NCBI RefSeq assembly: GCF_002846205.1
Contig: NZ_PHKV01000011.1
Coordinates: forward strand, 5,798 to 69,797
Length of the DNA stretch: 64,000 nucleotides
Direction of reading: 5' to 3'
Source of the DNA: Xanthomonas prunicola
Lineage (GTDB): Bacteria > Pseudomonadota > Gammaproteobacteria > Xanthomonadales > Xanthomonadaceae
In this document: in pieces, positions 1 to 22,754 of the stretch
Position numbering within the stretch: the stretch's first letter is position 1
Layout: every line of letters begins with the position of its first letter
Program-made: the position numbers and the translations under genes
The notes under the pieces: model-generated
What the model was told of the DNA's origin: nothing
The model's input: only the letters and a program-made list of their open reading frames with translations
The model's database searches: none

Positions 1-911
1 AGCGGCAACTGCGTGGACAGCATGCCGAACATCGCGCGTTCGCGCGCGTTACGGCGATTGTGGACGGCCAGGCCCATCGCGATCGGCGTCTGACGGTTGC
101 CAAGGCGGGTGAGGCAACTGCTCAAGCAGGCGACGATCAGGCTGGTGAACGAGCCGCCCAGGCGCTCGGCGAGCGTGCTCAGCTCAAGAAAAAGCGAGGT
201 GTCCAGCTCATTGCTGAGTTGCACGCTGCGCTGATGGCCCAGCGCTGCCGTCGCACTGGGGAACAACGGCTCCGGTCGCGCCTGCAGACGGTCGCGCCAG
301 AACGCCAGGTCGCGCTGATAACGGCTGGAGCCGAGATAGGCCTGGTCGGCGTCGAGCGCCCGCAGATACGATGGGGATGGAGTCTGTTCGGTCTGGCCGC
401 GCAGGCGCTGGTTGTAGTCATCCACGACCTGTCGCGCCAGCATGCCCATCGAAATGCCGTCGGCGATGATGTGGTGGCAGCGGTACACGCAATAACCACG
501 CGTGGCGGAGACCTGCAGCCACTGGATGTCCCACAGCGGTTGGTCATAGAGCGCGAATGGCCGGGCCGTCGCTTGGCGAATATGCTCCCAGGCGCGGTGC
601 TCGCCATTACCGCTATCCGAGTAATCGTGCCAAGGCAGCGAAAAAGACAGCGCTTCCAGCACACGTTGGCTCGGCAAGGGCGACCCTTCGACCAGTACGG
701 TGCGCAGCGCATCATGGCGTGCGATCGCTGCGGCAATGGCCTGTTCCCAGACATCGCGACGCAGCGTTCCCTCGAAGTGCATCACGCAGCCGATGCTGTA
801 GCTGGGCTGGTCCGGTGCGAGCAGTTGCCCCAGCCACACGCCTTGCTGTGCCGAACCCAGCGCATGCAGCGCAATCTGTGCAGGAGGAAGGGCCAGTTCG
901 ACGGCGCTCAT
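1..911 (-). CDS. NRPS, N-terminal condensation domain (partial, runs off left edge)
   Basis: Reverse-strand reading starts at an ATG at 911 and stays open to base 1. It begins MSAVELALPPAQIALHALG, followed by a typical condensation-domain opening (SAQQGVWLGQLLAPDQPSY). The catalytic HHxxxDG motif appears as HHIIADGISMGM, about 160 residues in. Only about 303 residues are visible, so later domains and substrate are unknown. The opening resembles C domains at the start of an assembly line, such as acyl-starter or EntF-like ones. This NRPS could therefore act before the four-module enzyme even though its gene is downstream; that is inference. Its ATG overlaps the stop of a tiny 42-codon frame (ATGA), which links it to the upstream NRPS gene in one transcript. 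Confidence 0.9.
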   Translation of the reverse strand, partial: MSAVELALPPAQIALHALGSAQQGVWLGQLLAPDQPSYSIGCVMHFEGTLRRDVWEQAIAAAIARHDALRTVLVEGSPLPSQRVLEALSFSLPWHDYSDSGNGEHRAWEHIRQATARPFALYDQPLWDIQWLQVSATRGYCVYRCHHIIADGISMGMLARQVVDDYNQRLRGQTEQTPSPSYLRALDADQAYLGSSRYQRDLAFWRDRLQARPEPLFPSATAALGHQRSVQLSNELDTSLFLELSTLAERLGGSFTSLIVACLSSCLTRLGNRQTPIAMGLAVHNRRNARERAMFGMLSTQLP

Positions 912-1032
912 GCAATCTCCAGCGTGGGGAAGGTGTAGAGCGCTGCCGCAGGCGTGCTTGGGCGCAGGGTGGCGCTCGCGGGGCGGGCTGGTGTCCGTTG
1001 GTTCGCGTGGGCATGCGAATGGGCGAGCGCGG

Positions 1033-1036
<4 letters not shown>
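908..1036 (-). CDS. 42-aa bridging ORF between two NRPS genes
   Basis: An open frame starts at the ATG at 1036 with MTALAHSHAHANQ and ends with PTLEIA. Its start overlaps the TGA of the four-module NRPS (ATGA), and its stop overlaps the ATG of the next NRPS (ATGA). It exactly fills the 121-bp gap between the two large genes. It matches no family I recognise. It could be a real small protein, a translational relay that carries ribosomes to the next start, or chance. The double 4-bp overlap is the only support beyond GC-rich codon use like its neighbours. Confidence 0.4.
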
Positions 1037-14736
<13,700 letters not shown>

Positions 14737-15263
14737 GATGGACGCGCTCCTTGAGCAGGCGTGCCCGGCTGCGAAACGTTCGCCCTGCGGGACGTGGCGG
14801 AAGACGCGGCACCTGGCGGTCGCATCGGAGCAGAATCATCGATGTCGGGCGTTGCACGTACCTGACTCAACTTACGGCGTAGATCGCTTTTTTAGGGCGT
14901 CGGACACGTGTGCGCTTGACTGAATGTGACGGCGATTTGTCTTTGCTGGTCGTGCCGCAGTCACCACGCAATGATCTTGCTACCCGTGGGGTGTTGGCTG
15001 CGCCATGCCGAAAGAGCGAGCGCACATGCGTAGTGTCGAGTGACGCTGACAGGCAACTGATCGGCGCACATGAGCAAGTGGCCCGACAGGGCGTCGACCA
15101 CCATGCCGTGCATCGCTGTCGCCCAAAGCCTGTTGTGTACGTCGAGGTGAATGCGAAATGGCGTGTGGCGCGTCGAGATGGCGCGCGCACTGCCGCTCAA
15201 CGTGCATCACACGCACTAGTCGTTTGGCGATCCATCCTGGGCAACGCTGGAACCTGGACACGC
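14737..15263. promoter_or_regulatory. Divergent intergenic region between NRPS and dpg operons
   Basis: 527 bp separate the leftward NRPS start from the rightward dpgA start. Frames crossing it on both strands lack family signatures and look like chance. The region must hold the promoters of both operons. A TTGACT hexamer at 14916-14921 on the + strand is a possible -35 element, but I see no convincing -10 at the right spacing. No operator or riboswitch was recognised. Confidence 0.4.
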
Positions 15264-16358
15264 ATGAATTTCAATGCGGATGTTGCATCGACGCACGCGC
15301 GGCAATCCATCGCGTCGCGCATTCGTGGCGTTGGTACCGCCACGCCTGGTAGCCGCTACTCGCAGCCCGATGTGCTGGAGCGTTTCGGTATTGAAGATCA
15401 GCGCCGGCGCCTGGTGTTTCTGCGCAACGGCATTGACTCTCGCAGCCTGGTCCTGCCACGGCGCGAAGAGACAGCGGCAGCACCGAGTGAAACGCAGGCG
15501 CAGCTGCTCGACAAGCACCGCGAGATCGGCCTGGAAATCGGCGAGCGTGCACTCCTGCGCTGTCTGCACTCGATCGGTGCGCAGCTCAATGATGTGCAGT
15601 ATCTGTGCTGCGTCACCACCACCGGGCTGCTCACGCCCGGCTTCAGTTCGTTGTTGATTCAACGCCTGGGATTGCGTCAGGACTGCCTGCGGCTGGATGT
15701 GGTCGGGATGGGCTGCAACGCCGGCTTGAATGGCTTCAACGCAGCGGTCAACTGGGCCAATGCCAATGCCGGAAAGCTCGCGATCCTGCTGTGCATCGAG
15801 GTGTGCTCGGCGGCCTACGTCGACGATGAGGGCATCGAGACGGCGGTGGTCAACAGTTTGTTCGGCGACGGCGCCGCAGCGTTGGCAGTGATCGCCGACA
15901 ACGCCGATACCCACAGCGGGCCACGCGTGTGCAAGTTCGCCAGCCAGGTGATTCCCGAGGCGCTGGATGCGATGCGGTTCGTCTGGGACCAGGCGCAGGG
16001 CAAGTTCCATTTCCGCCTGCACAAGGACGTCCCATACGTGGTCGGCGCCAATGCGCCGACCGTGGTCGACCGCCTGCTCGAGGGAACCGGTCTGCGCCGC
16101 CGCGACATCGCGCACTGGCTGGTGCACTCGGGCGGGCGCAAGGTCATCGACGCGATTTCGGCCAACCTCATGCTGACCAGTCACGATATGCGCCACACCA
16201 TCGAGGTGCTGCGCGAACACGGCAACATGTCCAGCGGTTCGTTCCTGTTCTCTTACGCACGCCTGCTCGACGAAGGGCACGTTCGTCCCGGCGACTGGGG
16301 CGTGATGATGACGATGGGGCCGGGGTCGTCGATCGAGACCGCGCTGCTGTGCTGGTAA
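15264..16358 (+). CDS. dpgA: DpgA-like type III polyketide synthase (3,5-dihydroxyphenylacetyl-CoA synthesis)
   Basis: A 364-aa protein starting MNFNADVASTHARQ. DpgA condenses four malonyl-CoA units to build the 3,5-dihydroxyphenylacetyl-CoA skeleton, the first step to dihydroxyphenylglycine. The active-site cysteine lies in VGMGCNAGLNGFN (about residue 153), the usual chalcone-synthase-type CNAG context; C-terminal GPGSSIE matches the family loop. The same frame is open upstream to 14910, but the ATG at 15264 gives the normal family length and the upstream extension looks non-coding. The Shine-Dalgarno is weak. It is first in an operon with dpgB, dpgC, an aminotransferase and dpgD, which makes the functional call firm. 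Confidence 0.9.
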   Translation: MNFNADVASTHARQSIASRIRGVGTATPGSRYSQPDVLERFGIEDQRRRLVFLRNGIDSRSLVLPRREETAAAPSETQAQLLDKHREIGLEIGERALLRCLHSIGAQLNDVQYLCCVTTTGLLTPGFSSLLIQRLGLRQDCLRLDVVGMGCNAGLNGFNAAVNWANANAGKLAILLCIEVCSAAYVDDEGIETAVVNSLFGDGAAALAVIADNADTHSGPRVCKFASQVIPEALDAMRFVWDQAQGKFHFRLHKDVPYVVGANAPTVVDRLLEGTGLRRRDIAHWLVHSGGRKVIDAISANLMLTSHDMRHTIEVLREHGNMSSGSFLFSYARLLDEGHVRPGDWGVMMTMGPGSSIETALLCW

Positions 16359-16397
16359 ACCACGCCTGATTCCCATCTTCGTTTCAGTGGAATTTTC

Positions 16398-17141
16398 ATG
16401 AGCGATCCTGCAAATCCTGTGTTGCATCTCGTCCACCTGACGATCGACGCCGCCAGCGCGCTGAGCGACGACCAGATCCAACGGCTTACCCGCGCCTGCG
16501 ATGCGGTCGAAGACGCCAGCTCACCGGCGATTATGATCCTGCACTTGCGCGGCACCACCGCACCGTCTGCGGCGGCGTGCTGGCCGGGCGCAGTGAGTCT
16601 GGACTTGGTGAGCCGCTGGGAAAAGGCGATGCGCCGCTTCGAACGCCTGCAAGGGCTGTCGCTGGCCTGGATCGAAAACACCTGCTCGGCCGGCATGCTG
16701 GATCTGCTGCTGGCGACGGATCAGCGTATCGCCACGCCCACGGCCAGCGTCTGCCTGCACAGCGGCGAAGCCGCATGGCCAGGCATGGCGATGCGGCGCA
16801 TGAGCACGCGCCTGGGGATGGGCGCGGCGCGTTCGGTGTTCCTGTTCGAAACGCAGCTCTGTAGCGCGCGTATGGCGCAGCTGGGTGTGGTCGATCAGCT
16901 CAGCGACGATGCGCAGGGCGCAATCGCCGCATGGCTGGCGACGCTGGCCGGCGTCGATGTGCAGGTGTTGCCGAATCGACGTTTGTTGCTGCTCGAAGGC
17001 GCCGCCCATTCCTACGAACAAGCCCTGGGACAGCATCTGGCCGCCTGCGATGTGGAGCTGCGACGCCGGCAACTGCGCGCCCTGCATCCTGCGCCTGCCG
17101 ACGGGGCACAGGATGTTCTTGCACAGGCGGTTTCCGCATGA
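16398..17141 (+). CDS. dpgB: DpgB-like enoyl-CoA hydratase/isomerase family protein
   Basis: 247 aa of the crotonase fold. In known Dpg clusters DpgB helps DpgA, with DpgD, to dehydrate and aromatise the polyketide to 3,5-dihydroxyphenylacetyl-CoA. Crotonase features include LSLAWIENTCSAGMLDLLLA at the usual oxyanion-hole region and the RIATPTASVCLHSGE segment after it. The sequence is more divergent than a housekeeping enoyl-CoA hydratase, as DpgB proteins are. It starts 39 nt after dpgA. Its TGA overlaps the ATG of dpgC by 4 bp, indicating translational coupling. Confidence 0.85.
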   Translation: MSDPANPVLHLVHLTIDAASALSDDQIQRLTRACDAVEDASSPAIMILHLRGTTAPSAAACWPGAVSLDLVSRWEKAMRRFERLQGLSLAWIENTCSAGMLDLLLATDQRIATPTASVCLHSGEAAWPGMAMRRMSTRLGMGAARSVFLFETQLCSARMAQLGVVDQLSDDAQGAIAAWLATLAGVDVQVLPNRRLLLLEGAAHSYEQALGQHLAACDVELRRRQLRALHPAPADGAQDVLAQAVSA

Positions 17142-18415
17142 ATCCGCTGGCCGATGACATGGCGCAGTTGCATGCACTGGCGGGTTGGTCCGAGCAGGCG
17201 CTTGTCGCCTTGCCGCCGCGCGCGCAGCGCGATCCGCTGCAGGCACAGCGGGCAGCAGCGATCCACACGCGCTGCCGGTCCGCACGGATGGATTTCATGC
17301 GCCGTCATGGCGACTGGCTGTACGGGACGCTGACCCAGCACCGGACTCTGGCGCTACGCCTGGACGAGGTCTTGCACGCTGCCGCCAAGCTCGTGCCTGG
17401 GCTGTTGCCGAGTCAGGCGCAATGGGCGCAGGACGGCGCGTGCATCCAGTCGGAAAAGGAAGGCTGGGAGATCGAACAGGGCATCGTGTTATGGGGCGTG
17501 CTGCGCCAGCCGGAGTGCGGGCACCATCTGATCGAGAGCCTTCTGCGGCCGACTGCGCGCGCGCTCGAACTGCTACCAGAATTCCGCAGCCAGGGGCACT
17601 TGCAGATCGGCCCGATCCATCTGCAGCGCCGCGATGGCGTTGCCTGGTTGACCGTCGCCAACCAGACCGGCCTCAACGCCGAGGACAACGCCTTGGTCGA
17701 GGCGATGGAAGTGGCGGTGGATCTGGCCTTGTTAGATGACCAGGTCACGGTCGGCGTGGTCCGTGGCGGCCCGATGCAACACCCCAAATACAGCGGGCGG
17801 CGGGTGTTCTGTTCCGGCATCAACCTGCAGCATCTGCACCAGGGGAAGATCTCCTTCGTCGACTTCCTGCTGCGTCGCGAGTTCACCTATCTCAACAAAC
17901 TTCGACGCGGCTTGTGCTGGCCGGGCGCCGATGCGCTCGAGCACAGCATCGAAAAACCCTGGGTGGCTGCGGTGGACACCTTCGCCATCGGCGGGGGCCT
18001 GCAGTTGTTGCTGGTGTTCGACCATGTGGTGGCCGAGCGCGACGCGTATTTCGTCTTGCCTGCCGCCAAGGAGGGCATCGTCCCGGGCTCGGCCAATCTG
18101 CGTCTGGGTCTGCGTGCCGGGCAGCGGGTCAGTCGTGACATGATCCTGCGCGGTCGCATCATCCGCGCCGAGGAGCCAGATGCCGCAGGCTTGGTCGACG
18201 ACGTTGTCGACGCTGGCGACATGGATGCGGCAATCGCCCGGGCGGTCGAGCAGATGCGCAGCGAAGCGGTGGCGCCGAATCGGCGCATGCTGTGCATCGC
18301 GGAAGAATCGCCGGAGGATTTTCGCCGCTACATGGCCGAATTCGCCCTGGTACAGTCCAGCCGCATCTATGCCGACGACGTGCTTGCGCGCCTGCGCCAG
18401 CGGTGGGCGGCATGA
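17138..18415 (+). CDS. dpgC: DpgC-like cofactor-independent dioxygenase (DPA-CoA to dihydroxyphenylglyoxylate)
   Basis: 425 aa from the ATG at 17138 (MNPLADDMAQLHALAG), which overlaps the dpgB stop as ATGA; the frame is open further upstream but that start breaks the operon pattern. DpgC is a crotonase-fold enzyme that oxygenates 3,5-dihydroxyphenylacetyl-CoA without metal or cofactor. A roughly 170-residue helical N-terminal region precedes the crotonase core, as in known DpgC. The core shows FCSGINLQHLHQGKISF, then the long insert RREFTYLNKLRRG, and DTFAIGGGLQLLLVFDHV for the oxyanion hole. The end overlaps the next gene by 4 bp. Confidence 0.92.
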   Translation: MNPLADDMAQLHALAGWSEQALVALPPRAQRDPLQAQRAAAIHTRCRSARMDFMRRHGDWLYGTLTQHRTLALRLDEVLHAAAKLVPGLLPSQAQWAQDGACIQSEKEGWEIEQGIVLWGVLRQPECGHHLIESLLRPTARALELLPEFRSQGHLQIGPIHLQRRDGVAWLTVANQTGLNAEDNALVEAMEVAVDLALLDDQVTVGVVRGGPMQHPKYSGRRVFCSGINLQHLHQGKISFVDFLLRREFTYLNKLRRGLCWPGADALEHSIEKPWVAAVDTFAIGGGLQLLLVFDHVVAERDAYFVLPAAKEGIVPGSANLRLGLRAGQRVSRDMILRGRIIRAEEPDAAGLVDDVVDAGDMDAAIARAVEQMRSEAVAPNRRMLCIAEESPEDFRRYMAEFALVQSSRIYADDVLARLRQRWAA

Positions 18416-19758
18416 GCGCCCACGCCAACGCCGTATCGGCCGATCTGCAGCCGTCAGCGGTGGCGATGCTGGACCCGACGCAATTGCATCCCTGTCTGGG
18501 TGAGCCGGTCATGGGGGCGATCGATTTTCTCAACGAGGTGATCGACCGCTACCCGGATGCCATTTCGTTCGCGCCGGGCGCACCGGCGCCGACCTTGCTG
18601 GAACCGCTGGATCTAAGCGCGCATCTGCACACCTATCTCGCCCACCTGGCGCAGACCGAGGGTCTGAGTGCGTTGCAGGTGCGCCGCCGTCTGTTCCAGT
18701 ACGGCCCCAGCCGCGGCATCATCAATGCGCTGCTGGCGCAGGCGTTGCGCCAGGATCAGGGCCTGGACATCGCGCCGTCGAGCATCGTGGTCACGGTGGG
18801 TTTTCAGGAAGCGATGTTTCTGGTGCTGCGGGCGTTGTTCGCCGCACCCGGCGATGTCCTGGCGGTGGTGCAGCCGTGTTTCGTCGGCGCAATGGGCGCG
18901 GCGCGCGCGCTCGATATCCCGCTGCTGGGCATCGACGAGCACGATGGCCGCGTCGATGTGGAGCAGTTGCATCGTGCCTGTACCGCGCTGCGCGCGCAGG
19001 GCCGCCGCGTGCGTGCGCTGTACGTGGCTCCGGATGCTTCCAATCCCTCCGGGAGTCTGCTCGATCGCCAACAGCGCCAGGCCTTGCTCGATGCGGCCGA
19101 CGCACACGACTTCTGGCTGCTTGAAGACAGTACCTACGGTTTCACTATCCCCCAGGCGCAGCGCCTGCCATCGCTCAAGGCAATGGATCGCACGGGCCGG
19201 GTGATCCACATGGGCACCTTCGCCAAGATCGCCTTGCCGGGCATCCGCGTCGGTTTTGTGATCGCCGATCAGTGCGTGGACGGTCGACCGCCAAGCCTGC
19301 TGGCCGATGCGCTGGCCACGCTGAAGAGCATGCTGACGGTCAATACCTCGCCGGTCTGCCAAGCGATCGCTGCCGGCATGCTGTTGAGCAGCGGTGGCTC
19401 GCTCGCGGCCCTGGGCTCGGAGCGAGCGGCCTTCTACCAAGGCAAGCTCGCCCGCCTGCTGGCTGCTTTGCAGCGCGAACTGGGCGATCTGGCTGCCGCA
19501 CATCCGGGCGTGCGCTGGAATCGTCCAACGGGCGGCTTTTTCGTCTGTCTGCAGCTCGGTGTGCAGGTCGATGCGGACTTGCTGGAATTGTCCGCGCGCG
19601 ACCATGGCGTGCTGTGGACACCGATGCGCATGTTCTACCTGGACGACGGCGGCCAGCACAGCCTGCGCCTGTCGTGCAGCTATCTCACCGACACGCAGAT
19701 CGACGACGGGGTCAAACGCCTGCGCCGCTTCCTGTGCGACCCTCGGGTGCTCGGATGA
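18412..19758 (+). CDS. hpgT: PLP aminotransferase, HpgT/Pgat type (arylglycine formation)
   Basis: 448 aa, fold-type I aminotransferase. In Dpg and Hpg pathways this enzyme converts the arylglyoxylate to the L-arylglycine. Visible features are [15 protein letters not shown] near the N-terminal substrate loop, [25 protein letters not shown] (the NP(S/T)G motif), LLEDSTYGF with the PLP-binding Asp, and the Schiff-base lysine in [15 protein letters not shown]. The ATG at 18412 overlaps the dpgC stop (ATGA). Its place between dpgC and dpgD supports the arylglycine role over a general amino-acid aminotransferase. Confidence 0.88.
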   Translation: MSAHANAVSADLQPSAVAMLDPTQLHPCLGEPVMGAIDFLNEVIDRYPDAISFAPGAPAPTLLEPLDLSAHLHTYLAHLAQTEGLSALQVRRRLFQYGPSRGIINALLAQALRQDQGLDIAPSSIVVTVGFQEAMFLVLRALFAAPGDVLAVVQPCFVGAMGAARALDIPLLGIDEHDGRVDVEQLHRACTALRAQGRRVRALYVAPDASNPSGSLLDRQQRQALLDAADAHDFWLLEDSTYGFTIPQAQRLPSLKAMDRTGRVIHMGTFAKIALPGIRVGFVIADQCVDGRPPSLLADALATLKSMLTVNTSPVCQAIAAGMLLSSGGSLAALGSERAAFYQGKLARLLAALQRELGDLAAAHPGVRWNRPTGGFFVCLQLGVQVDADLLELSARDHGVLWTPMRMFYLDDGGQHSLRLSCSYLTDTQIDDGVKRLRRFLCDPRVLG

Positions 19759-20552
19759 ACGCCGCGCCGGTGCTGTTCGAACGCGACGGCCATGTCGCCC
19801 GCATCACCTTGAACCGCCCGGCGGTGCTCAATGCGCTCGATCTTGCCACCCATGCCGCGCTCGCTGAGATCTGGGACGCCTTCGAGGCCGACGATACGCT
19901 GTGGGTTGCCGTGCTCAGCGGCAGCGGGGAGCGCGCGTTCTCGGCCGGTCAGGATTTGAAGGAACTCGCCGCACGGCTGGCTGATGGCGTACCGTCGTCG
20001 TCGTTCGGCAGCCAGGGGGCGGCCGGTTGGCCGCGCCTGACCGAGCGGTTCGACCTGTGCAAACCGGTGATCGCCCGGGTCAATGGCCTGGCCCTGGGCG
20101 GCGGCTTCGAACTGGCGCTGGCCTGCGACATCATCGTTGCCTGCGATACCGCCGAATTCGCATTGCCCGAAGCGCGGCTCGGCCTGATCCCCGGCGCCGG
20201 CGGCGTGTTCCGTCTGACCCGGCAATTGCCGTACCGCAGCGCCATGGGCTATCTGCTCAGCGGCCGACGCATCGGCGCGGCGCGTGCGCTGGCGTTGGGC
20301 CTGGTCAACGAGGTCGTGCCGGCCGCGCAGCTGGATGCGTGCGTGGACGGTTGGCTGGCCGATCTGCTGGCCTGTGCGCCGCTCTCGCTGCGCGCGATCA
20401 AACAAGCGGCAGCCAAGTCGGCGAACCTGCCGCTGGCCGATGCCTTTGCGGCCCGCTATCCCTGGGAAGAACGTCGGCGCCACAGCCAGGACAGCCGCGA
20501 AGGGCCACTGGCATTCGTGGAAAAACGTGTGCCGCACTGGTGTGGCCAATGA
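19755..20552 (+). CDS. dpgD: DpgD-like enoyl-CoA hydratase
   Basis: 265 aa starting [19 protein letters not shown]. Canonical crotonase motifs: [29 protein letters not shown] for the oxyanion hole, and [14 protein letters not shown] containing the usual catalytic Glu context. DpgD cooperates with DpgA and DpgB in aromatisation. It resembles a standard enoyl-CoA hydratase more than DpgB does, as is usual. The ATG overlaps the aminotransferase stop by 4 bp, and its own stop overlaps a short 28-codon frame that leads into the exporter gene. Confidence 0.9.
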   Translation: MNAAPVLFERDGHVARITLNRPAVLNALDLATHAALAEIWDAFEADDTLWVAVLSGSGERAFSAGQDLKELAARLADGVPSSSFGSQGAAGWPRLTERFDLCKPVIARVNGLALGGGFELALACDIIVACDTAEFALPEARLGLIPGAGGVFRLTRQLPYRSAMGYLLSGRRIGAARALALGLVNEVVPAAQLDACVDGWLADLLACAPLSLRAIKQAAAKSANLPLADAFAARYPWEERRRHSQDSREGPLAFVEKRVPHWCGQ

Positions 20553-20635
20553 GCGCGGCGCTGCTGCAGTCGCTTGGCCGCGTGTTGGTTGATGCAAGAC
20601 GCCCCCTCGCGACCACTGGAGCGCGGCCATGCTGA
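20549..20635 (+). CDS. 28-aa bridging ORF between dpgD and ABC exporter
   Basis: A short open frame beginning [18 protein letters not shown]. Its ATG overlaps the dpgD stop (ATGA) and its stop lies 7 bp inside the exporter start (ATGCTGA). No domain is recognisable. It may only pass ribosomes from dpgD to the exporter across a 76-bp gap, or be chance. It echoes the small bridging frame between the two NRPS genes. Confidence 0.25.
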   Translation: MSAALLQSLGRVLVDARRPLATTGARPC

Positions 20636-22335
20636 TCCAGCGCTATCTGCGCCGTCATGCGCGCATCTTGGCCGGCGTGTCGTTGCTGTCGGCAGCCAGC
20701 GCCGGCACCTCGATGTTGCTGCTGGATTATCTCAACACCACCGCCACCGATGCGCTACAGATCGATACGCGCGAGGCGCTGCTACGTGGTGCGCTGCTGC
20801 TGGGCGCCGCACTTGTCGTGCGCCTGTTGTCGGCACGTCTGGCCGCGCGCGTCAGCAGCGGATTAATGGCCGATCTGCGTACGGAGTTGTCGGCGCGCTT
20901 TCTGGAGTTGCCGCTGGAACGGCTGATGCACCGCAAGCATGCGGTGTTCGGCGCGCTGATCGGCGATGTCGGTCGCTTGGCGCAGATGATCCAGATGGGC
21001 CCGGTGCTGTTGACCAATAGCCTGTTGTCGCTGGGCGGGCTGCTGTACCTGGCCTGGGTGTCGCTGCCGCTGTTCGCGGTGGTCGTGCCTTTCATCGGTT
21101 TGTCCGGCGCACTGTTCTACGTGACCCGGCGCTTCACCGGCCCCGCCTACGACCGCATGCGCAAGGCCGAGGAAACCCTCAACGGCCTGCTGCGCACGCT
21201 GGTGGAGGGCAAGAAAGAACTGACCCTGTCGCCGGCCCGTGCCAATCACTTCGCAAGGGCCGAGCTACGCCCAGCGATCGAGCGCGCCCGCAGTACTCAA
21301 TTCGACACCAGCATGCACTGGGGCATCAGCGATGCCTGCGCCGAGTTGATCGGTTATGGCTGGGTGCTGGCCGCGATCCTGGCCGGCCGCTATCTATTCG
21401 ACCTGCCGTCGGCCACGATCCTGCAATTCGTCATCACCGGGCTGTTTATCAGCGGCCCGCTCAACGCGCTGTTCGATCTCGGTGCCCAGGTCGGCAGTGC
21501 ATCGGCGAGCGTGCGCCACCTGCGCGAGATGGGACTCGACGATGCGCCATCGGCGCCGTCCTCGGCAGCGGCAGCCACCGACGTGATGCCGGCGTGGACG
21601 ACGCTGCGCCTGGAACAGGTGATCTATCGCTATGCCGGCGACAACGGCGATCACTTTCAGTTCGGCCCGGTGGACTTCACTCTGCGACGCGGCGAAACGG
21701 TGTTCGTCACCGGCGGCAACGGCAGCGGCAAATCGACCTTGCTGCTGCTGCTCAGCGGCTTGCTGCGCCCCAGCGAAGGACGCATCCTCGTCGACGGGCA
21801 GGCGCTGGAAACCAGCCTGACGCTGGCCAGCTACCGGGCGATGTTCAGTGCGGTGTTCTTCGACTTCATGTTGTTTTCGCATGTGATCGGCTCTGACGCC
21901 GCGCCTGCCGATCCGGCGCAGGTGCAGGACTGGCTGGAGCGCGTCGACCTTGCCGCGAAGGTCGCGTTCGACCAGGCCGACGGCGTGTTCGCCAGCGTGA
22001 ATCTGTCGCAGGGGCAGCGCAAACGCCTGGCCCTGGTGCAGGCCTGCCTGGACGATCGCCAGATCATGCTCTTCGACGAATTCACCGCCGATCAGGACCA
22101 GGCGTTCCGGGAACGTTTCTACACCGTGCTGTTGCCCGAGTTGCGCGCACGCGGCAAGACGCTGGTGCTGGTGACCCACGATGCGGGTTACCGACATCTG
22201 GCTGACCGCGTGCTGTCGCTGGACTATGGTCACGTGGTCGAACCGGCGCACACGCGTAACGCGCCGTTGCCTGCGGATGTGCGCGGGCTGGCGCTGGAAG
22301 AACTGCAGGTGCCCGGCATGTCGTCGGGAACCTGA
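20629..22335 (+). CDS. Cyclic-peptide export ABC transporter (SyrD/PvdE type), fused TM and ATPase
   Basis: 568 aa with six predicted membrane spans in the first roughly 320 residues and a nucleotide-binding domain after them. Walker A is GGNGSGKSTLLLLLSG, the signature is LSQGQRKRLALVQ and Walker B is IMLFDEFTADQD, followed by the TLVLVTHDAGY His loop. The one-piece layout and FDEF-type Walker B fit the SyrD/PvdE group that exports nonribosomal peptides across the inner membrane. Its location in the dpg operon suggests it exports the NRPS product or a periplasmically matured precursor. Confidence 0.92.
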   Translation: MLIQRYLRRHARILAGVSLLSAASAGTSMLLLDYLNTTATDALQIDTREALLRGALLLGAALVVRLLSARLAARVSSGLMADLRTELSARFLELPLERLMHRKHAVFGALIGDVGRLAQMIQMGPVLLTNSLLSLGGLLYLAWVSLPLFAVVVPFIGLSGALFYVTRRFTGPAYDRMRKAEETLNGLLRTLVEGKKELTLSPARANHFARAELRPAIERARSTQFDTSMHWGISDACAELIGYGWVLAAILAGRYLFDLPSATILQFVITGLFISGPLNALFDLGAQVGSASASVRHLREMGLDDAPSAPSSAAAATDVMPAWTTLRLEQVIYRYAGDNGDHFQFGPVDFTLRRGETVFVTGGNGSGKSTLLLLLSGLLRPSEGRILVDGQALETSLTLASYRAMFSAVFFDFMLFSHVIGSDAAPADPAQVQDWLERVDLAAKVAFDQADGVFASVNLSQGQRKRLALVQACLDDRQIMLFDEFTADQDQAFRERFYTVLLPELRARGKTLVLVTHDAGYRHLADRVLSLDYGHVVEPAHTRNAPLPADVRGLALEELQVPGMSSGT

Positions 22336-22432
22336 GCGAGAGAACACGGGCGCGTCGAACCTGCGGCCGGCGCCCGGCGCATCGCCCGATGCGTGCAACA
22401 CGCCGCGATTCATTCCCACCGGAGACGTACAG

Positions 22433-22651
22433 ATGTCGATCCAAGACGACGAGCAAGACCAGATCTATGTGGTGGTCATCAACCACGAAGAACAATATGC
22501 ATTGTGGCCGGACTACGCCGACGTACCGAATGGCTGGTCGGTGGTGTTTGGCCCGAACCCAAAGCAGGCCTGCCTGGACTACGTCAACGAACACTGGACC
22601 GACATGCGTCCGAAGAGCCTGCGCGACGCGATGGCAGCGGCGGGACATTGA
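22433..22651 (+). CDS. mbtH: MbtH-like NRPS accessory protein
   Basis: 72 aa with the classical MbtH pattern: NHEEQYALWP near residue 20, GWSVVFGPNPKQACLDY, and WTDMRPKSLRD near the C-terminus. MbtH proteins bind adenylation domains and keep them soluble and active. GGAG at 22421-22424 is 8 nt before the ATG at 22433, which sets the start. It is last in the rightward biosynthetic operon, about 97 bp after the exporter. Confidence 0.97.
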   Translation: MSIQDDEQDQIYVVVINHEEQYALWPDYADVPNGWSVVFGPNPKQACLDYVNEHWTDMRPKSLRDAMAAAGH

Positions 22652-22666
22652 GTGTCGCCTCGTCCT

Positions 22667-22694
22667 CCCTCCTGACGCTACGTCGTCGGGAGGG
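22667..22694. terminator. Possible bidirectional hairpin between convergent genes
   Basis: CCCTCC at 22667-22672 can pair with GGAGGG at 22689-22694, with an inner GACG/CGTC stem. It lies between the convergent mbtH and hydroxylase genes, where a shared terminator is expected. There is no clear T run on either side, so intrinsic termination is uncertain. Confidence 0.3.
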
Positions 22695-22754
22695 CAGGGC
22701 GGTTGGGAACCTAAGCAACCCACACGACAAGGACACGCAAGCGCGTGTCGAAGC

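Noticed and set aside
14867-15190. 107-codon reverse frame in the NRPS-dpgA intergenic region
   Set aside because: Low-complexity Arg/Cys-rich text, no Shine-Dalgarno, no domain, and it conflicts with the need for two promoters there.
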